From contig NC_087168.1 of assembly GCF_035594125.1 (NCBI RefSeq), positions 11,875,650-11,939,649 of the forward strand: a stretch of 64,000 nt of DNA, in the 5' to 3' direction. The position numbers and the translations under genes are program-made. Below the pieces are notes generated by a model that saw nothing but the letters and a program-made list of their open reading frames with translations, searched no databases and was not told the DNA's origin. This DNA comes from Scylla paramamosain (Eukaryota > Arthropoda > Malacostraca > Decapoda > Portunidae). Shown piece after piece: positions 1 to 18,148 of this stretch (position 1 is its first letter; the number at the start of each line of letters is the position of its first letter).

Positions 1-1245
1 AAGAAGAAGCAAAGTTATTGAAGATGTTTTTGGCTAGATGCCAGAAGTCATGAAGGGAGTTAGATCTTGAAAGATTTTGACACTCTTTATTAATGAAGGA
101 GTTTTTGGCTAGTTGGAGAACAGATTTGGCATGATTCCAGGGAAGAAATATAAAGTGCACGAGATTCTGGTGATGGAAGGCTCAAATACCTCTTGTGGGC
201 CAGCTCTCTATCATGTATAGCACAAGAACAGGCTGTGTTAAACCAAGGTTTGGAAGATTTAGGTCACGAAAAAGAGTGAGGAATGTACGCCTCCATGCCA
301 GACACCATCACCTCTGTTATGTACTCGGCACACAGAGACAGGTCTCTGACACAGATGCAATAATCATTCCAAGGAAAATCAGCAAAATACCTCCTCAGGT
401 CCCCCCAATTAGCAGAGGCAAAATGCACCTCTGCTTGGGGGATTCTGAGGAGGGATTGGAGCAATAGGACAAGATACAGATGTGAGATTGTGATTGGAGG
501 AGCCCAACAAAGAGAGGGTAACAGCATAAGCAGAAGGAATAGAGGTTAGGAAAAGGTCAAGAATGTTGGGTGTATCTCCAAAATGGTCAGAAATATGAGT
601 AGGGTGTTGCACCAATTGCTCTAGGTCATGGAGGATAGCCAATTTGAAGGCTAGTTCACCAGGATGGTCAGTGAAGGGAGAGGAAAGCCAAAGCTGGTGA
701 TGAACATTGAAGTCTCCAAAAATGGGGATCTCTGCAAAAGGAAAGAGAGTCAGAATGTGCTCCACTTTGGAAGTTAAGTAGTCAAAGAATTTATTATAGT
801 CAGAGGATTAGGTGAGAGGTATACAGCACAGATAAATTTAGTTTGAGAGTGACTCTGTAGTCGTAGCCAGATGGTGGAAAACTCAGAAGATTCAAGAGCG
901 TGGGCATGAGAGCAGGTTAAGACACTGTGCATATAAACCTAACATCCAGCTTTGGATTGAAAATGAGTACAGAGAAAGTAGGAGGGAACAGAAAAGGGGC
1001 TACTGTCAATTGCCTCAGACACCTGTGTTTCAGAGAGGGAGATGAGATTTAGTAGAGGAGAGGTGGTGTTCTACAGATTTAAAATTGGATCTAAGACTGC
1101 AAATGTTGCAGAAGTTAATGAAGAAAAAGTTGAGGGGGGGTATCAAGCCACAGGGTTGATACCAGAAGAGCAGTCCGACCTGGGGACATTTGTGGTTCCC
1201 TTCCAAGATGGGGACTCTGAGGCTGGTGTAGGAGTTGCTCCCTTT
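1..1245 (-). mobile_element. LINE A fragment (endonuclease part), reverse orientation
   Basis: The minus strand encodes pieces of an apurinic-type endonuclease of a non-LTR retrotransposon: a GDFNVHH block at 409-765 followed by DLFLTS and a degraded SSNHNL (normally S-D-H), plus an upstream piece with CNICSLRSNF at 1030-1272. The second, longer copy on the plus strand at 45540-49782 shares the same reading, which fixes the family. Frameshifts and stops interrupt it, so it is dead. It is cut by the window start, and near 1250 it abuts the end of LINE B in the same orientation. Confidence 0.8.
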
Positions 1246-1249
1246 AGCC

Positions 1250-4130
1250 CTCTTCCATTCTCTAGCTTCCACTTAAAGCTTTTGTGACACAGGATCTCCC
1301 TTTCCTGAATTCAAATTGCTTTTCTGTAATTATCTCTTGATCTAGATATTGCACCCATCTGTCTTTAATTACTATTTCACAAAGCTTGCTTACAATACTT
1401 GTTAGTGACACCAGTCTATAATTTAATGGTTCCATTTTATTTCTCCCTTTGTATATTAGGACTATGTTAGCTCTTTTCCATTCCCTTGGTACTTTTCCTT
1501 CTCTCAACGAGCTGTTAATTATATCCCATATGGGTTCTTCCATTTCTTCTCTACATTCTTTTAATATCCATCCATTTACTTTATATAGTCCCATAGCTTT
1601 TCCAACATCCAGCTCTTCCAGCAGTTTCTTGATTTCTTGTCTCTTTACTTGTATCTCCTTTATTCCCTCATTTTGTGATACCACTTTCGGTGCCACAAAA
1701 TCAGTTTCCTTTGTAAACACAGATTGAAAACTCATTAATTAGTTCACTCATCTCCTCAGTAGTTTCATAAATTCTTCCTTCCCTTTTTAACTTGTTTATA
1801 CCATCCTTATGTTTCATTTTCCCATTTATGTATCTGTAGAAGAGTTTGGATTCTTCCTTGCATTTTCTTACTGTCACTTTCAAAGTTTCTTTTTCTCTTC
1901 TTATTTTACTACATTCATTCCTTGCCTTTCTGTATTCTTCTGTAGCATTTCCATTCAGTTGTCTCATCATTTTCTTCCATACCCTGACCTCTCTTTTTTA
2001 TTTCTACACACCTGGCATTATACCATTCATGCTTCCCTTTATAACTTGGTACAAGCTGTTGCACCCCCCTCTCTATACTTGCTCAAAAATATCTCATATT
2101 TTCTTGCACTACATTACCTTCAAATAGCTCTTTCCAGTTAATTTTCCCATAGAATTTATTAAGTTCTGCAAAATTTGCTTCAACATGGTTGTCTCCCATT
2201 TCTGTACTGTTCTTTCCTGTGCAACACTGTTTCCTCCTGTGGTACTATTTCTATTATCACATGATTGCTTCTTCCCAGTGGACTCAATGTATACTTGGTC
2301 TACTTTCTAGGGTTTTTGTAAACACTAAGTCCAACTGTGATGATTCTTCTTTGCATCTTGTAGGCTCATTCACCCACTGTTTCACTGTATTCACCGTCAT
2401 GGTTTGAATAAGTTCTTCACTCCATGACCCAACATTTTCTTTCACTTTCATCTCCTACCAGTTAATTAATTCCTTTAGTGTTGAAGTCACCTACTAAGAG
2501 AACTTTGTTACTTTTCCTTATCATTTCCTCTGTACTATTTCTTGTTTCTAGTTGCATGCTTCTAAATTTATTGGTCTCCCATGCATTAGTTTTTGGTGGT
2601 ATATATGTCACAATGATTTTCCTTTTTTCACTTCCTTTGATCTTAATCACAACACCCAATGTTTCTGCCATTTCATCACCATATTCCACTTTCTAAACAA
2701 CAATTTACTAATATCATCACTCTTCCTCCTCCCTTTTCTTTTCTGTCTCTCCTCCAAGTTCTATATCCTTCCTTTGCAAATCCCAACTTTATTTCCTCTT
2801 TTAGTTTGGTTTCTGTTAAACATACCATATCTGGTTTATTCTTTAAGTAGTCTTTAAGTTCCAATAGGCTTGACACCAAACCATCTGTGTTAGTATACAT
2901 AATCTTTAAACTTTGGCTTGGTGATCTTGCAAGACATTTTTGTGCCACCATTTCCTCACTTTCATGTCCACAACCTTCCAGGTGAATCTTTTCACTTGTT
3001 CTTGTGTTCTCTTCCCATTTTTTTACTGGGCCTCTACTCTCAATTCTTTCAATTTACTTCTCTCTTCTTCGTTCATGTCTCTTTTTATCCATATTTCCTT
3101 CTTTCCTTCTACTTTTGCCAATTTTCCTGTTCTTAGCATAACATGTTCCACTGCTGTTTTTGACATGAATCTTATTTTCATTGGTATTGTTCCATTTTCT
3201 TCATACTTTCCGATCGTGTGAGCCTCTTCAATTTGTTCAATTATCCCCTCTCCTTTCTCTGCCACTTCTGTTATAATTTCCTTAGCCCTTTTTCACTTTC
3301 TCTCTAGCTATTTTCATGGATGGGTTCTTCTTAACCCCAAATACCACCACACATATCTTTCTCTGTACCATGTCTCTCACAAGATTACCTTTTTCCTTCA
3401 ATATTTTAATCACTTTCTTTTCCATGTCCTTATTGTATTCTTGTTGGTGTTGCCTTATTATATCCTCCACATCCACTTTTTGTTGTTGTTCTCTCTCTTC
3501 TTTCCAACTTTTGACTTCCTCTGTCACTAACTCCTTCACTTCTCCAACCCTAACCTCTCTCTCTTGCAAAGTTTTCTTTAACTCTTAGTTCTTTTCCTTG
3601 AATTTCTTAATTTCTTCACAGTACTTCTTGTTTAAGTGCACTGTTTTTGTCACCTCTTCTCTCAGTTCTTTGTTTTCTTTTCTCTTTCCATCTCTCTCTT
3701 TTTCATCTCTAATATATCACTGGATATCTTTTTTACATTGTCACCATCCACTTCTCTTTCTTCCTTCCATGCCTTTATCATCACTGTTAAGCTACATATT
3801 TTTTCTCATATTTTCACATTGTCTTTTTCAATTTTCCACATTCATTTATCTGTGTGCAGTACATGAGGTCCTCTTCCTTGAAGCCCTCAAAAATATTTGG
3901 GTTCATGCCAGTCTCCATCTTCCCTGGTGATATTAGCAACCGCCAGTGTTTACCTCGTATCACTCTCTCATTTCTCCCTTTCAGTCACTCCTCTAATAAC
4001 ACTTCCCCTTCCCCTGCATCCACACCTCGCACAAGACCCTATTATGGAGACAGGATTCAAAGTTTGGACCCCCTGCACAATCAAACCTGGGTAGATCCTT
4101 GCAGCTGCTGTGGATGTGTCCAGTCAGCTG
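1250..4130 (-). mobile_element. LINE B copy 1, nearly full length but decayed, reverse orientation
   Basis: Reading leftwards on the minus strand: an ORF1 start near 3919 (MET-GMNP), a Glu/Lys-rich coiled-coil stretch at 3282-3569 leading into an RRM-like VVVFGVKK, an ORF1 tail at 3023-3265, an endonuclease N-terminus at 2676-2951 (YTNTDGL, CLTETKL), an endonuclease core at 2462-2689 (LLVGDFN), and the reverse-transcriptase N-terminus at 1262-1735 (GLYKVNGWIL, PREWKRANIV, SLTSIVSKL). Relative to the copy at 41640-43560 about 120 bp are missing near 1290, and the catalytic RT half is absent. Many frameshifts; no function expected. Confidence 0.85.
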
Positions 4131-4137
4131 GGCAGCG

Positions 4138-4139
<2 letters not shown>

Positions 4140-4235
<96 letters not shown>
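4140..4235. repeat. (TG)n followed directly by (CA)n, palindromic microsatellite
   Basis: A TG run (4140-4192) turns into a CA run (4194-4235), so the two halves are complementary on one strand and can fold on themselves. It sits at the 5' boundary of LINE B copy 1. The long ORFs across it on both strands are artefacts of the repeat. Confidence 0.97.
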
Positions 4236-4236
<1 letters not shown>

Positions 4237-4974
4237 CAAATAGCTTAGAGCACAGGACGGGTGGTGATGAAAGATCAACATTCCCTTGGATCAAAAAATT
4301 AGTTACTTGAGATAAAGAAAAGATAAAAAGCTACAACATACTGTCCTGCCATTAGAATTTTAATAGCTGTAGATATAAGGGTTTTTAGTCTTTTTATTTC
4401 TATGAAATCTCAATTGCGAGACTGAGAGAGAGAAAGAGGGTGAGGGCATTGGAGCTTAGGAGATAGGGAGGGGTTATGAGAAATGTAGAAACAAGAAGGG
4501 ATTGGGGATGGGGGAAATGAAGTTGGGTTGAGACATGTGTGGCTTAATTCACATATCATGACTTCTAGCCAATGATATTTACCAACTAAAATCCCTTGAG
4601 TTGACATGTCACTTCAGCTAAAAATAAGGGTAAGAAGGCTGCTTCACCAAATAGGGAGCCAGCTGTACAATAGTAACAAAATTATGTTTCACTAGCAAAA
4701 TTATCAACCTCACATGATATGTTTCTGCTAAATGTCACTCTTGCTCTACTCACATTCCACTCTACTCAAATTATCCTATGGATGATTTGTAATGCCTGGA
4801 CAGTGACAAACAGTATACATGCTCAAATGAAATACATGTAAAAATGTTGAACCTAAGTAGATACAGACTATGAGTGAAGGAAAAGCAGAGCTCTAATATG
4901 CATAACGAATATATCCAAGAGCAATGTGGCATCTGAACTATATAGAGACAAATGAAGAAAATTACATAACATAC
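4236..4974. other. PAK intron sequence, nothing recognised
   Basis: AT-rich intron downstream of the last PAK exon in the window. I looked on the minus strand for the expected kinase C-lobe continuation (a DFLDxCL-type motif and a HPFL motif) and did not see it, so the terminal PAK exon probably lies outside the window. Confidence 0.5.
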
Positions 4975-11182
<6,208 letters not shown>

Positions 11183-11204
11183 CTGAAAATATACCATAAT
11201 GCTA

Positions 11205-12515
11205 ATTACAATAAGAACATAAGAACATAAGAAATAAGGGAAGCTGGAAGAAGCGACCAGGCTTACACGTGGCAGTCCCTGTATGAAATATACCTACCTA
11301 TTTCCATCTATTATCCCCATCCATAAACCCATCTAATCTTTTCTTAAAGCTTCCTAATGTTCTAGCACTAACAACATGATTACTGAGTCCGTTCCACTCA
11401 TCTACAACTCTATTTGAGAACCAATATCTTCCTATCTCTTTCCTAAACCTAAATTTTTCAAGCTTGAACCCATTATTTCTTGTTCTATCCTGGTTGCTGA
11501 TTCTAAGAATTTTGCTTACATCCCCTTTGTTATAACCCTTATACCACTTAAAGACTTCTATCAGGTCCCCCCTTAACCTACATCTCTCTAAAGAATGTAG
11601 ATTTAACAGCTTCAATCTCGCCTCGTAAGGAATACTCCTCATCCCCTGTATCCTTTTAATCATTCCCCTCTGTACTGATTCTAATAGGCCTATATCTTTC
11701 CTGTAATGTGGGGACCAGAACTGCACAGCATAGTCTAGATGAGGTCTGACCAACACCAAGTATAACTTTAATATTACTTGCAGCCTTCTACTTTTAACAC
11801 TCCTAAAAATTAATCCTAGTACTCCTAAAAATTAATCCTAGTACCCTATTTGCCCTGTTTCCAGCCTCTATGCTTTGTTTTCCTAGACGGAGTTCAGAGC
11901 TAACTATAACTCCTAAATCTTTCTCGTACCCTGTACTTACCAGAGTTTCGTTGTTTAGTGTGTACCTACTGTGTGGGTTTCCTCTACCTACGCTAAGTAC
12001 TTTGCATTTGTTGATATTAAATTGCATTTGCCATCTGTCCGTCAATTCATTCATCCTATCTACGAGTAAATCTGCCTGTAAGGCGATGGCATCCAATTCT
12101 GACCTAATTAATCTACCTATCTTTGTGTCATCTGCAAATTTACTAACATCACTACTAATTCCACTATCCAAGTCATTGATATATATTAGAAATAATAATG
12201 GCCCTAATACTGATCATTGCAGCACCCCACTGTTTACATGACCCCACTCGGATTTAGAGCCGTTTATTACAACTCTTTATCGCCTGTCGCTAAGCCATGC
12301 CCTTATCCAGCCTAACACCTTCCCATCTAACCCGTGTGCCCTAACCTTTCTCAGGAACCTTCGATGGGGTACCTTGTCAAATGCTTTACTAAAGTCCAGA
12401 TATAAGATATCATAACTATTACCATTATCTACTGCTTCGTACACTTTATTGTAAAAACTTAATAAGTTTGTCAGGCAAGACTTCCCCTTCGTACTTGTTA
12501 TGTTTGTCTAAATGT
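11205..12515 (-). mobile_element. CR1-like LINE, 5'-truncated copy
   Basis: The minus strand encodes the RT end and post-RT region: FADDTKIGRL and FNINKCKVLSVG at 11803-12171, then RPHLDYAVQFWSP and LERCRLRGDLIEVFK at 11298-11759, finishing DEWNGLSNHVVSA. The 3' end carries repeats of the unit TTCTTATG at about 11212-11235, as is usual for CR1/L2-like elements. A frameshift separates the two reading pieces. It lies just upstream of the first PAK coding exon. Confidence 0.88.
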
Positions 12516-12599
12516 TCCTGTTTGTCTAAATGTTTGAAAAAGATTTGTGGTACTGTTCACTCTTCCTACAGGTTGGTCAATAAATGGGTATCCAGACTC

Positions 12600-12824
12600 A
12601 AAGGCCAGTAAGACAAGAAATGAGCACTGAGGCTATGCACTCTGAAACTCCCTGCCTGCTTCTGTATTTCTGTATGACTTGAGCTCCTTCAATTTTTGAC
12701 TACTGCTTTGGACTCTCTTCAGGGACTGGCATCTCAGTTTTTTTTTTTTTTTTTGCCAGTGTCCCTCTGCCAGTGTCCCTCCTACATACAAATAAAAAAA
12801 ATATACATATATATATATATATAA
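12600..12824 (+). mobile_element. LINE A 3' end, 5'-truncated copy with A/TA tail
   Basis: Matches the last part of the LINE A copy ending at 49782 (TGCCTGCTTCTGTATTTC, CAATTTTTGACTACTGCTTT, GTGTCCCTCCT). The tail is an A run grading into (TA)n, as in the long copy. Confidence 0.8.
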
Positions 12825-13189
12825 AAAAAAAAACTGATAGGATATACCATCACTTTTACCTTACCTTGATAACATGCAGTTTCAGTTTAAATCAAACATA
12901 AATAAGTAAAGCACAAAAAAAAAAGCTTCTAGTAATGAAGAATTAATTATGGTACTTAGATGATTTATAGAAAGCCTTTGAGTAGTGGTGGCAATGTATG
13001 CAAATGGTACCACACAACACTGCCATGGGTTGAAGTACAAATTTTGTTAGTGGCCAATAGGGATTTGATTTGTTCAGAATTTAGCCTAGTAGGTTTTGGT
13101 GTATATAAGGTATTTTCTTTACAATCACATCAAAATACTGGAATGTTTAGTGTGCCAGGAAAAGTTTATGGGGGAGTTGTGACTGAAAG

Positions 13190-13600
13190 ACTGATGGTAA
13201 GAACATCATGAACAAGGATTCAGGCAAGAAAAAGCTCTATGAATGTATCAGATTTTTGCAATTAAAATTATTCTAGAGTACTTCAGAAATGACAGGAAGC
13301 TGTATGCTGCTTTCACAGACCTAGAGAAAAGCATATGATGGGGGATGATGGAATATACCCTATGAAATGTTCTTAAGGTCTACAGGAGAAAAGCTGCTAG
13401 AGAGTGGCAAGTGCTTGTGTGATGATGAAAGGAAAGCTTTGAGAGTTTTACTATCTATGCGAGCCAGAGTGAGACAGGTATGTGATGCTTCCATGATTTT
13501 AATATTTTTGTAGATGATCATACTAGGGACAAGAAAGCTCAAGAAGGAAATGTTAAGACAAGACTGAAACAAAATGAAGTGGGATGTGTTATTGCAGCAT
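13190..13600 (+). mobile_element. fragment of a further LINE reverse transcriptase
   Basis: The plus strand reads, with breaks, a core of the type AAFTDLEKAYD followed by RARVRQVC and a degraded S-ILIFL, which corresponds to the VRQGC-x-SP block of RTs. It differs from LINEs A, B, C and the CR1-like element. It ends where the CR1-like copy starts. Confidence 0.6.
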
Positions 13601-13836
13601 GTCCATTTACCCTTATACCACTTCAAGACTTCTATCAGGTCCCCTCTTAACCTATGTCTCTCTAAAGAATGTAAATTTAACAGCTTCAGTCTTGCCTCAT
13701 AAGGAATACTCCTCATCCCCTGTATCATTTTAGTCATTCTCCTTTGTACTAATTCTAGGAGAACTACATCCTTCCTGTAATATAGGGACCAGAACTGCAC
13801 AGCATAGTCTAGATGAGGTCTAACCAGCACCAAATA

Positions 13837-14289
13837 CAGTAAAATCCCTCTCATCCAGCATTCGAGTATCCAGCAGCTTCAAGTATCCGACACATTTTTC
13901 CCCGAGCCTTAAAATCAATAAAAAATCAATGTGTACTGATAAAATTGATTAAAATTCCCGCGCGAGGCATACTTTGTCCCCTCACCACCAGAGCGCACTG
14001 CTTCGCACCACCCGCAGCCCACTGCACTGTGTTTACTCAGTGACTCAGTCCTGCGTGTGCACTGTTTATTGCCTGACGCCTTCATCATGCCTAAAGTTGT
14101 AGAAAAGAGGAAGCGTGTTGTGCTTACACTTAAGCAGCTGATCACATCAGCTGCTGATTAAGATCAGCTGATCTTTGTTATGGTAAGATGCGTGAGTGTA
14201 GGGTGGTGATTGTGGACATAATTTCACTTCTATTCAAGTATCCGGCATCTCGGCGGTCCCGTTGATGCCGGATAAGAGGGATTTTACTG
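13837..14289 (+). mobile_element. pogo/Tigger-like DNA transposon, internally deleted
   Basis: Terminal inverted repeats begin CAGTAAAATCCCTCT and mirror at the right end; both include a YATCCRGCAT motif. The insertion splits the CR1-like LINE exactly at TA: the uninterrupted copy reads CCAAGTATAACTT near 11755, and here TA is present on both sides (13835-13836 and 14290-14291). An ATG at 14087 opens MPKVVEKRKRVVLTLKQ, resembling the start of CENP-B/Tigger-type transposases, but it stops after 24 codons. This is a 453-bp deletion derivative. Confidence 0.87.
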
Positions 14290-14683
14290 TATAACTCTAA
14301 TAATACTTCAGGCCTTCTACTTTTAACACGCCTAAAAATTAATCCTAATACCCTATTTGCCCTGTTTCTGACCTCTATGCATTGCTTTCTTAGCGTTCAG
14401 AGCTGACTATAACTCCAAAATCTTTTTCATACCCTGAACCTACCAGAGCTTTGCTGTTTTTTGTGTACCTACTGCGCAGGTCTCTTCTACCTACATTGAG
14501 TATTTTGCATTTGTTAATGTTAAACTGCATTTGCTATCTGTCCCATCCATTCATTCATTCTATTCATTCATCCTATCTAAATCTGCTTGAAAGGCGACAG
14601 CATCCAATTCTGACCTAATTAATCTACCTATCTTCGTGTCATCCACAAATTTACTATCACTACTAATTCCACTATCCAAGTCA

Positions 14684-14686
<3 letters not shown>

Positions 14687-14769
<83 letters not shown>
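14687..14769. repeat. (TA)n expanded inside the CR1-like LINE
   Basis: The sister copy has only GATATATATTAG at this point (about 12176-12188). Here the same site has grown to about 80 bp of TA. Confidence 0.95.
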
Positions 14770-14776
<7 letters not shown>

Positions 14777-14811
14777 ACAATGGCCCTAATACTGATCCCT
14801 GTGGCACCCCA

Positions 14812-15237
14812 CTAATTACATGACCTCCAGATATAAGATGTCATAACTATCACCATTATCTGCCGCCTGTAAAAACTTAACAAGTTCATCTGGGAAAACT
14901 TCCTCTTTGTGAAGCCACGTTGTGACTGATTTATCAAGTTATGTTTGTCTAAATGCTCCCTAATGTTCTTTGCTATTACTGACTCCATTATTTTACTTAC
15001 AACAGAAGTTAAGCTGACAGGTCTATAATTAGACATTAGTTTTATTTCCTTTCTTAAAGTGGGTACTACATTAGCCTGCCTCCACATTACCGGTACCTCA
15101 CCTGACTCATGTGATTTCCTAAAGACAGAGACTAACAGCTCACTAATAACCTCTTTCCATTCCTTAAGTACTGTGGGATATATTTCATCTGGTCCTGGTG
15201 TCTTGAACTTTTTTAGCCTATTTATCTTCTGTTCCAC
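14812..15237 (-). pseudogene. CR1-like reverse transcriptase, N-terminal part
   Basis: Contains GPDEIYPTVLKE, RQANVVP and NYRPVSLTSVVSKIMES, the conserved first RT blocks (motifs 0-2). The catalytic Asp-Asp block is not in this ORF; its counterpart should lie past 14690 but the coding is broken. No function remains. Confidence 0.85.
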
Positions 15238-16564
15238 TATCTCCTAAGTTATGGTAATATCTGTCAGCTTCTCATTCTGATCTGCTCTAAACAGCTCCTC
15301 CCTATTCAGCATATCCTGTATGTTTTCCTGGGTGAAGATGGTTAAAAATACTCATTCAGAATTCTACTAGTCTCCTCCCCAGAATTAACCAGCTCCCCAC
15401 CTGCGGCCTTTAGTGGACCTGTTGTTTCCTTATTCTTCATCCTATATACCTGATAAAATCCCTTGGGGTCCATCTTTGCCTGGCTGGCTACCTTTAATTC
15501 ATAATTGCTTTTTTGCTTTCCTCTTTAACCTCCTGACTGTTCTAATTCATTATATTGTGGCCTTAAAACCTCTTCCCCCCTGCCTTTAATCTCTTATATA
15601 TATTTCTCTTCTGCCCTACATATAGTGTTTTAACCAACCTAACAGTCATTCATTTAGAGTCATTTTTCTGCGATCCTATTGATCTATATGGGATGTTTGC
15701 TAACTGTCCTGTATGCAGCTTATCTACAAAATATTTATACAACTCTTCTTCATTTACTTCCCCAAATCCTCTCATCTCGGTCTCTTCCATCCTCTCCACT
15801 CCCTCATCTACTCATCTCAACCTCACCTCTCCCATCTCAGCATGACCTGACCCTCCACATACTCACACATATCTCCCCCTCTCTCCTTCCTCTGAACCCT
15901 TCTGGACACTTCTTCTCTCCTTTTGCCCTACACACTCACACCTCACCTCACCTCCCTCTTCCTGCCTTCTCTCTCCCAACTCCATCCTGGACCTTACCTC
16001 CCACTGTGTCCGTTGCCAGTCATCTCCTTTGAGGTACCTTTTTAATCCCTCAAAATCTGCTCTCCTAAAGTCAGGTATTTTACTAGTGTTTTTACTTCTA
16101 AAAGTTTCTTGCCATCTTAATTTGTACCTAGTTTTCCAATGGTCACTGTTACCTAGCTGCCCTCCAACCTCTACCTGCATGACTACTTCCTCCCTGTTAG
16201 TTAGAATTAAATCTAAAATATTGTTTCCCCTTGTGGGTTCTACAATTACCTGTTTTTAAAAATTATTCTGATTTAGCTCAAGAATTCCTCTGCTTCCCTG
16301 TTACCCACCATCAGGCTCCAGTCAATAATCCTAAAATTAAAATCTCCTACCACACATACCTGACTGTACCTGCCTACTCTATTTATTTCCTGCCATAGTG
16401 AGGTGTTAATTTCCTCTGTACTGTTCAGTGGCCTGTACACTAATCCCAGTACAACTGACTGATTCTTCCTTAATATCTACCAATATCGACTCTGTTTTGC
16501 TATCTATTTCAATTCTACTATTAATACAACATTGTAATGTGTCCCTAGCATACAGCACAATGCC

Positions 16565-16822
16565 TCATCCTCTCCTGTTTTCCCTGTGTTTATAGAATAA
16601 TGTATAACCACCTATCTTAACCTCTGGATTAAATACTTTTTCTGACATATCTAACCAAGTTTCTGTTAAAGCAATGATATTAAGGTTCTCTACACATGCC
16701 ATTCCTATAAGCAAGTCTATTTTATTCAAAATACTTCTACAATTTGTGTAATACACACTTACGTCATTCTTCACCTTCGCTGAGCTAGTTTTCTTTCTAG
16801 ATTGATATAATTTGTCCTTCAT
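16565..16822 (-). pseudogene. CR1-like endonuclease, N-terminal part
   Basis: Reads VYYTNCRSILNKIDLL followed by IIALTETWLD, the first two endonuclease blocks (catalytic Asn and Glu) of APE-type LINEs. The remaining blocks are frameshifted further left. Confidence 0.85.
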
Positions 16823-16853
16823 TTCATCCTCCCAATTCCTTCCTTGCTCCTGG

Positions 16854-17243
16854 TTAATGAAAAGAGTGCTGGAGTGCAGTTACCTCCTGCTTGAATGTTC
16901 CAGCCAAAACCCAAACACCCTGGCAAGATAAATGTACTCCATCCTTAGCATACAAGGTGTCTCTACCATAGAAGAGATCCCAGTTGTTGATGAACATCTG
17001 TCCATTACTCTTACAATGATTCACGAGCCTGCAATTCACTGTAATAGCCTTGAACAGCCACTTAGCACCAACTCCCCTCCTTGGCAAGACACCACATACC
17101 ACAGGGATCCCTCCCTTGTCCCTAATCCTATCCAAAGCCTGACTAAACTTCCTGAACAGCTCCTCACTCCTGACCTTACCAAGGTCATTTCCTCCCAAGC
17201 AGAGAAAAGTAATGGGCTTGGTCCCATCATTTTCTAAGCACAT
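16854..17243 (-). pseudogene. CR1 ORF1 esterase (SGNH/GDSL-like) domain
   Basis: 129 codons with LGGNDLGKVRSEEL (the block III G-x-N-D of SGNH hydrolases) and KDGVHLSCQG (block V Asp-x-x-His). ORF1 proteins of CR1-type LINEs are known to carry such an esterase. The GDS nucleophile block should lie to the right, where the reading frame is broken. The domain body is open for its whole visible length. Confidence 0.75.
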
Positions 17244-17366
17244 GTCTAGCCTATCTTATACCTTCCCTATCCCAGCCCCTGGCAAACACACCCTCAACCT
17301 ACACTTCCTATCTCTGGCACAAAACACACTAAGTGCCTAACCTGACTATCACCAAGCACAAGCACT

Positions 17367-17768
17367 CTACCTTGGGACAGGGTAATTGCATCTGCTCCCT
17401 TCCTTCTCCTTGTCTCCTCCCGCCACATTTACTTCCTCCTCTGTCATTCCCTCCAGCATACTGAAGGGGTTCCTTGTTTCCACATGAGGCACCTTGAGGA
17501 CCTTCAGCCTCTTGGTGCCCCTGCACACAACCGACCACTGCTCCTCCATTGCCTTACTAGGTAAGGTGACGGCAGGGCACGACCCTCCCACAGGTGCTGA
17601 GATCCTCTCACAGAACTCAACCTGCAGGTCTGAGATCCTCTCACGAAACTCAGCCTGCACCTCCGAAATCCTTCGATGGAACTCGGCCTCCACCTCTGAG
17701 ACCTTCGCAACGAAGGCCTCGAGAACAGAACTAACACAACCAGACAACTCAGCAACACAAGGTGCCAT
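17367..17768 (-). pseudogene. CR1 ORF1 N-terminal coiled coil
   Basis: Starts MAPCVAELSG and contains heptad-like repeats with period about 11 residues (SEVEAEFHRRI, SEVQAEFRERI, SDLQVEFCERI), which fits the oligomerising N-terminus of LINE ORF1 proteins. Confidence 0.7.
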
Positions 17769-17814
17769 GTCTAAACCTACCAGCTATATCGTCAGGTCAC
17801 TGCTCACTAAATAA

Positions 17815-18148
17815 GTCCGTTTGCTAGGAACTCTAACCTAAGACTGAGCAAAGAGCTTGTAAAGAAAGTGAAACTGACTTTGGAGGTGTAAGATATGGCA
17901 ATGGATACATGTGTAAGAGAGATACTAACAGAGCCTGAGCACATGAACAAAGAAAGTAATTAGGTAAGGAGGAGGAGGATTTTCAGCCATGGCCACCTCC
18001 TTGAGAGATGCCCCCAGAGGGAACAAGACATCAAAGAGACAGGTACATTGATAGATATTAAGAAAGAGATGGGATGAGGCATAAGAACAAATTAATCTAG
18101 TTATTCCAAGACTATCATGAGATATATCAACCTCAGCAGTCAGCACTA
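17815..18148. other. intergenic, nothing recognised
   Basis: Unique-looking AT-rich sequence between the CR1-like element and the hairpin MITE. The minus-strand ORF at 17925-18314 runs across the MITE and is not supported. Confidence 0.5.

Larger units (their letters stand above)
13602..17800 (-). mobile_element. CR1-like LINE, long copy with ORF1 and ORF2 remnants
   Basis: Reading leftwards: ORF1 coiled coil (17367-17768), ORF1 esterase (16854-17243), endonuclease (16565-16822), linker (15863-16180 with NTSKIPDFRRADFEGL), RT N-terminus (14812-15237), and RT/post-RT (13602-14690). A pogo-like element (13837-14289) and a TA expansion (14687-14769) interrupt it, about 150 bp are lost near 14820, and the last roughly 330 bp of the 3' end are missing. 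It is inactive. Confidence 0.88.

Noticed and set aside
4140..4235. CRISPR-like or spaced direct repeats
   Set aside because: All regular arrays here are microsatellites or minisatellites without unique spacers, and the genome is plainly eukaryotic.
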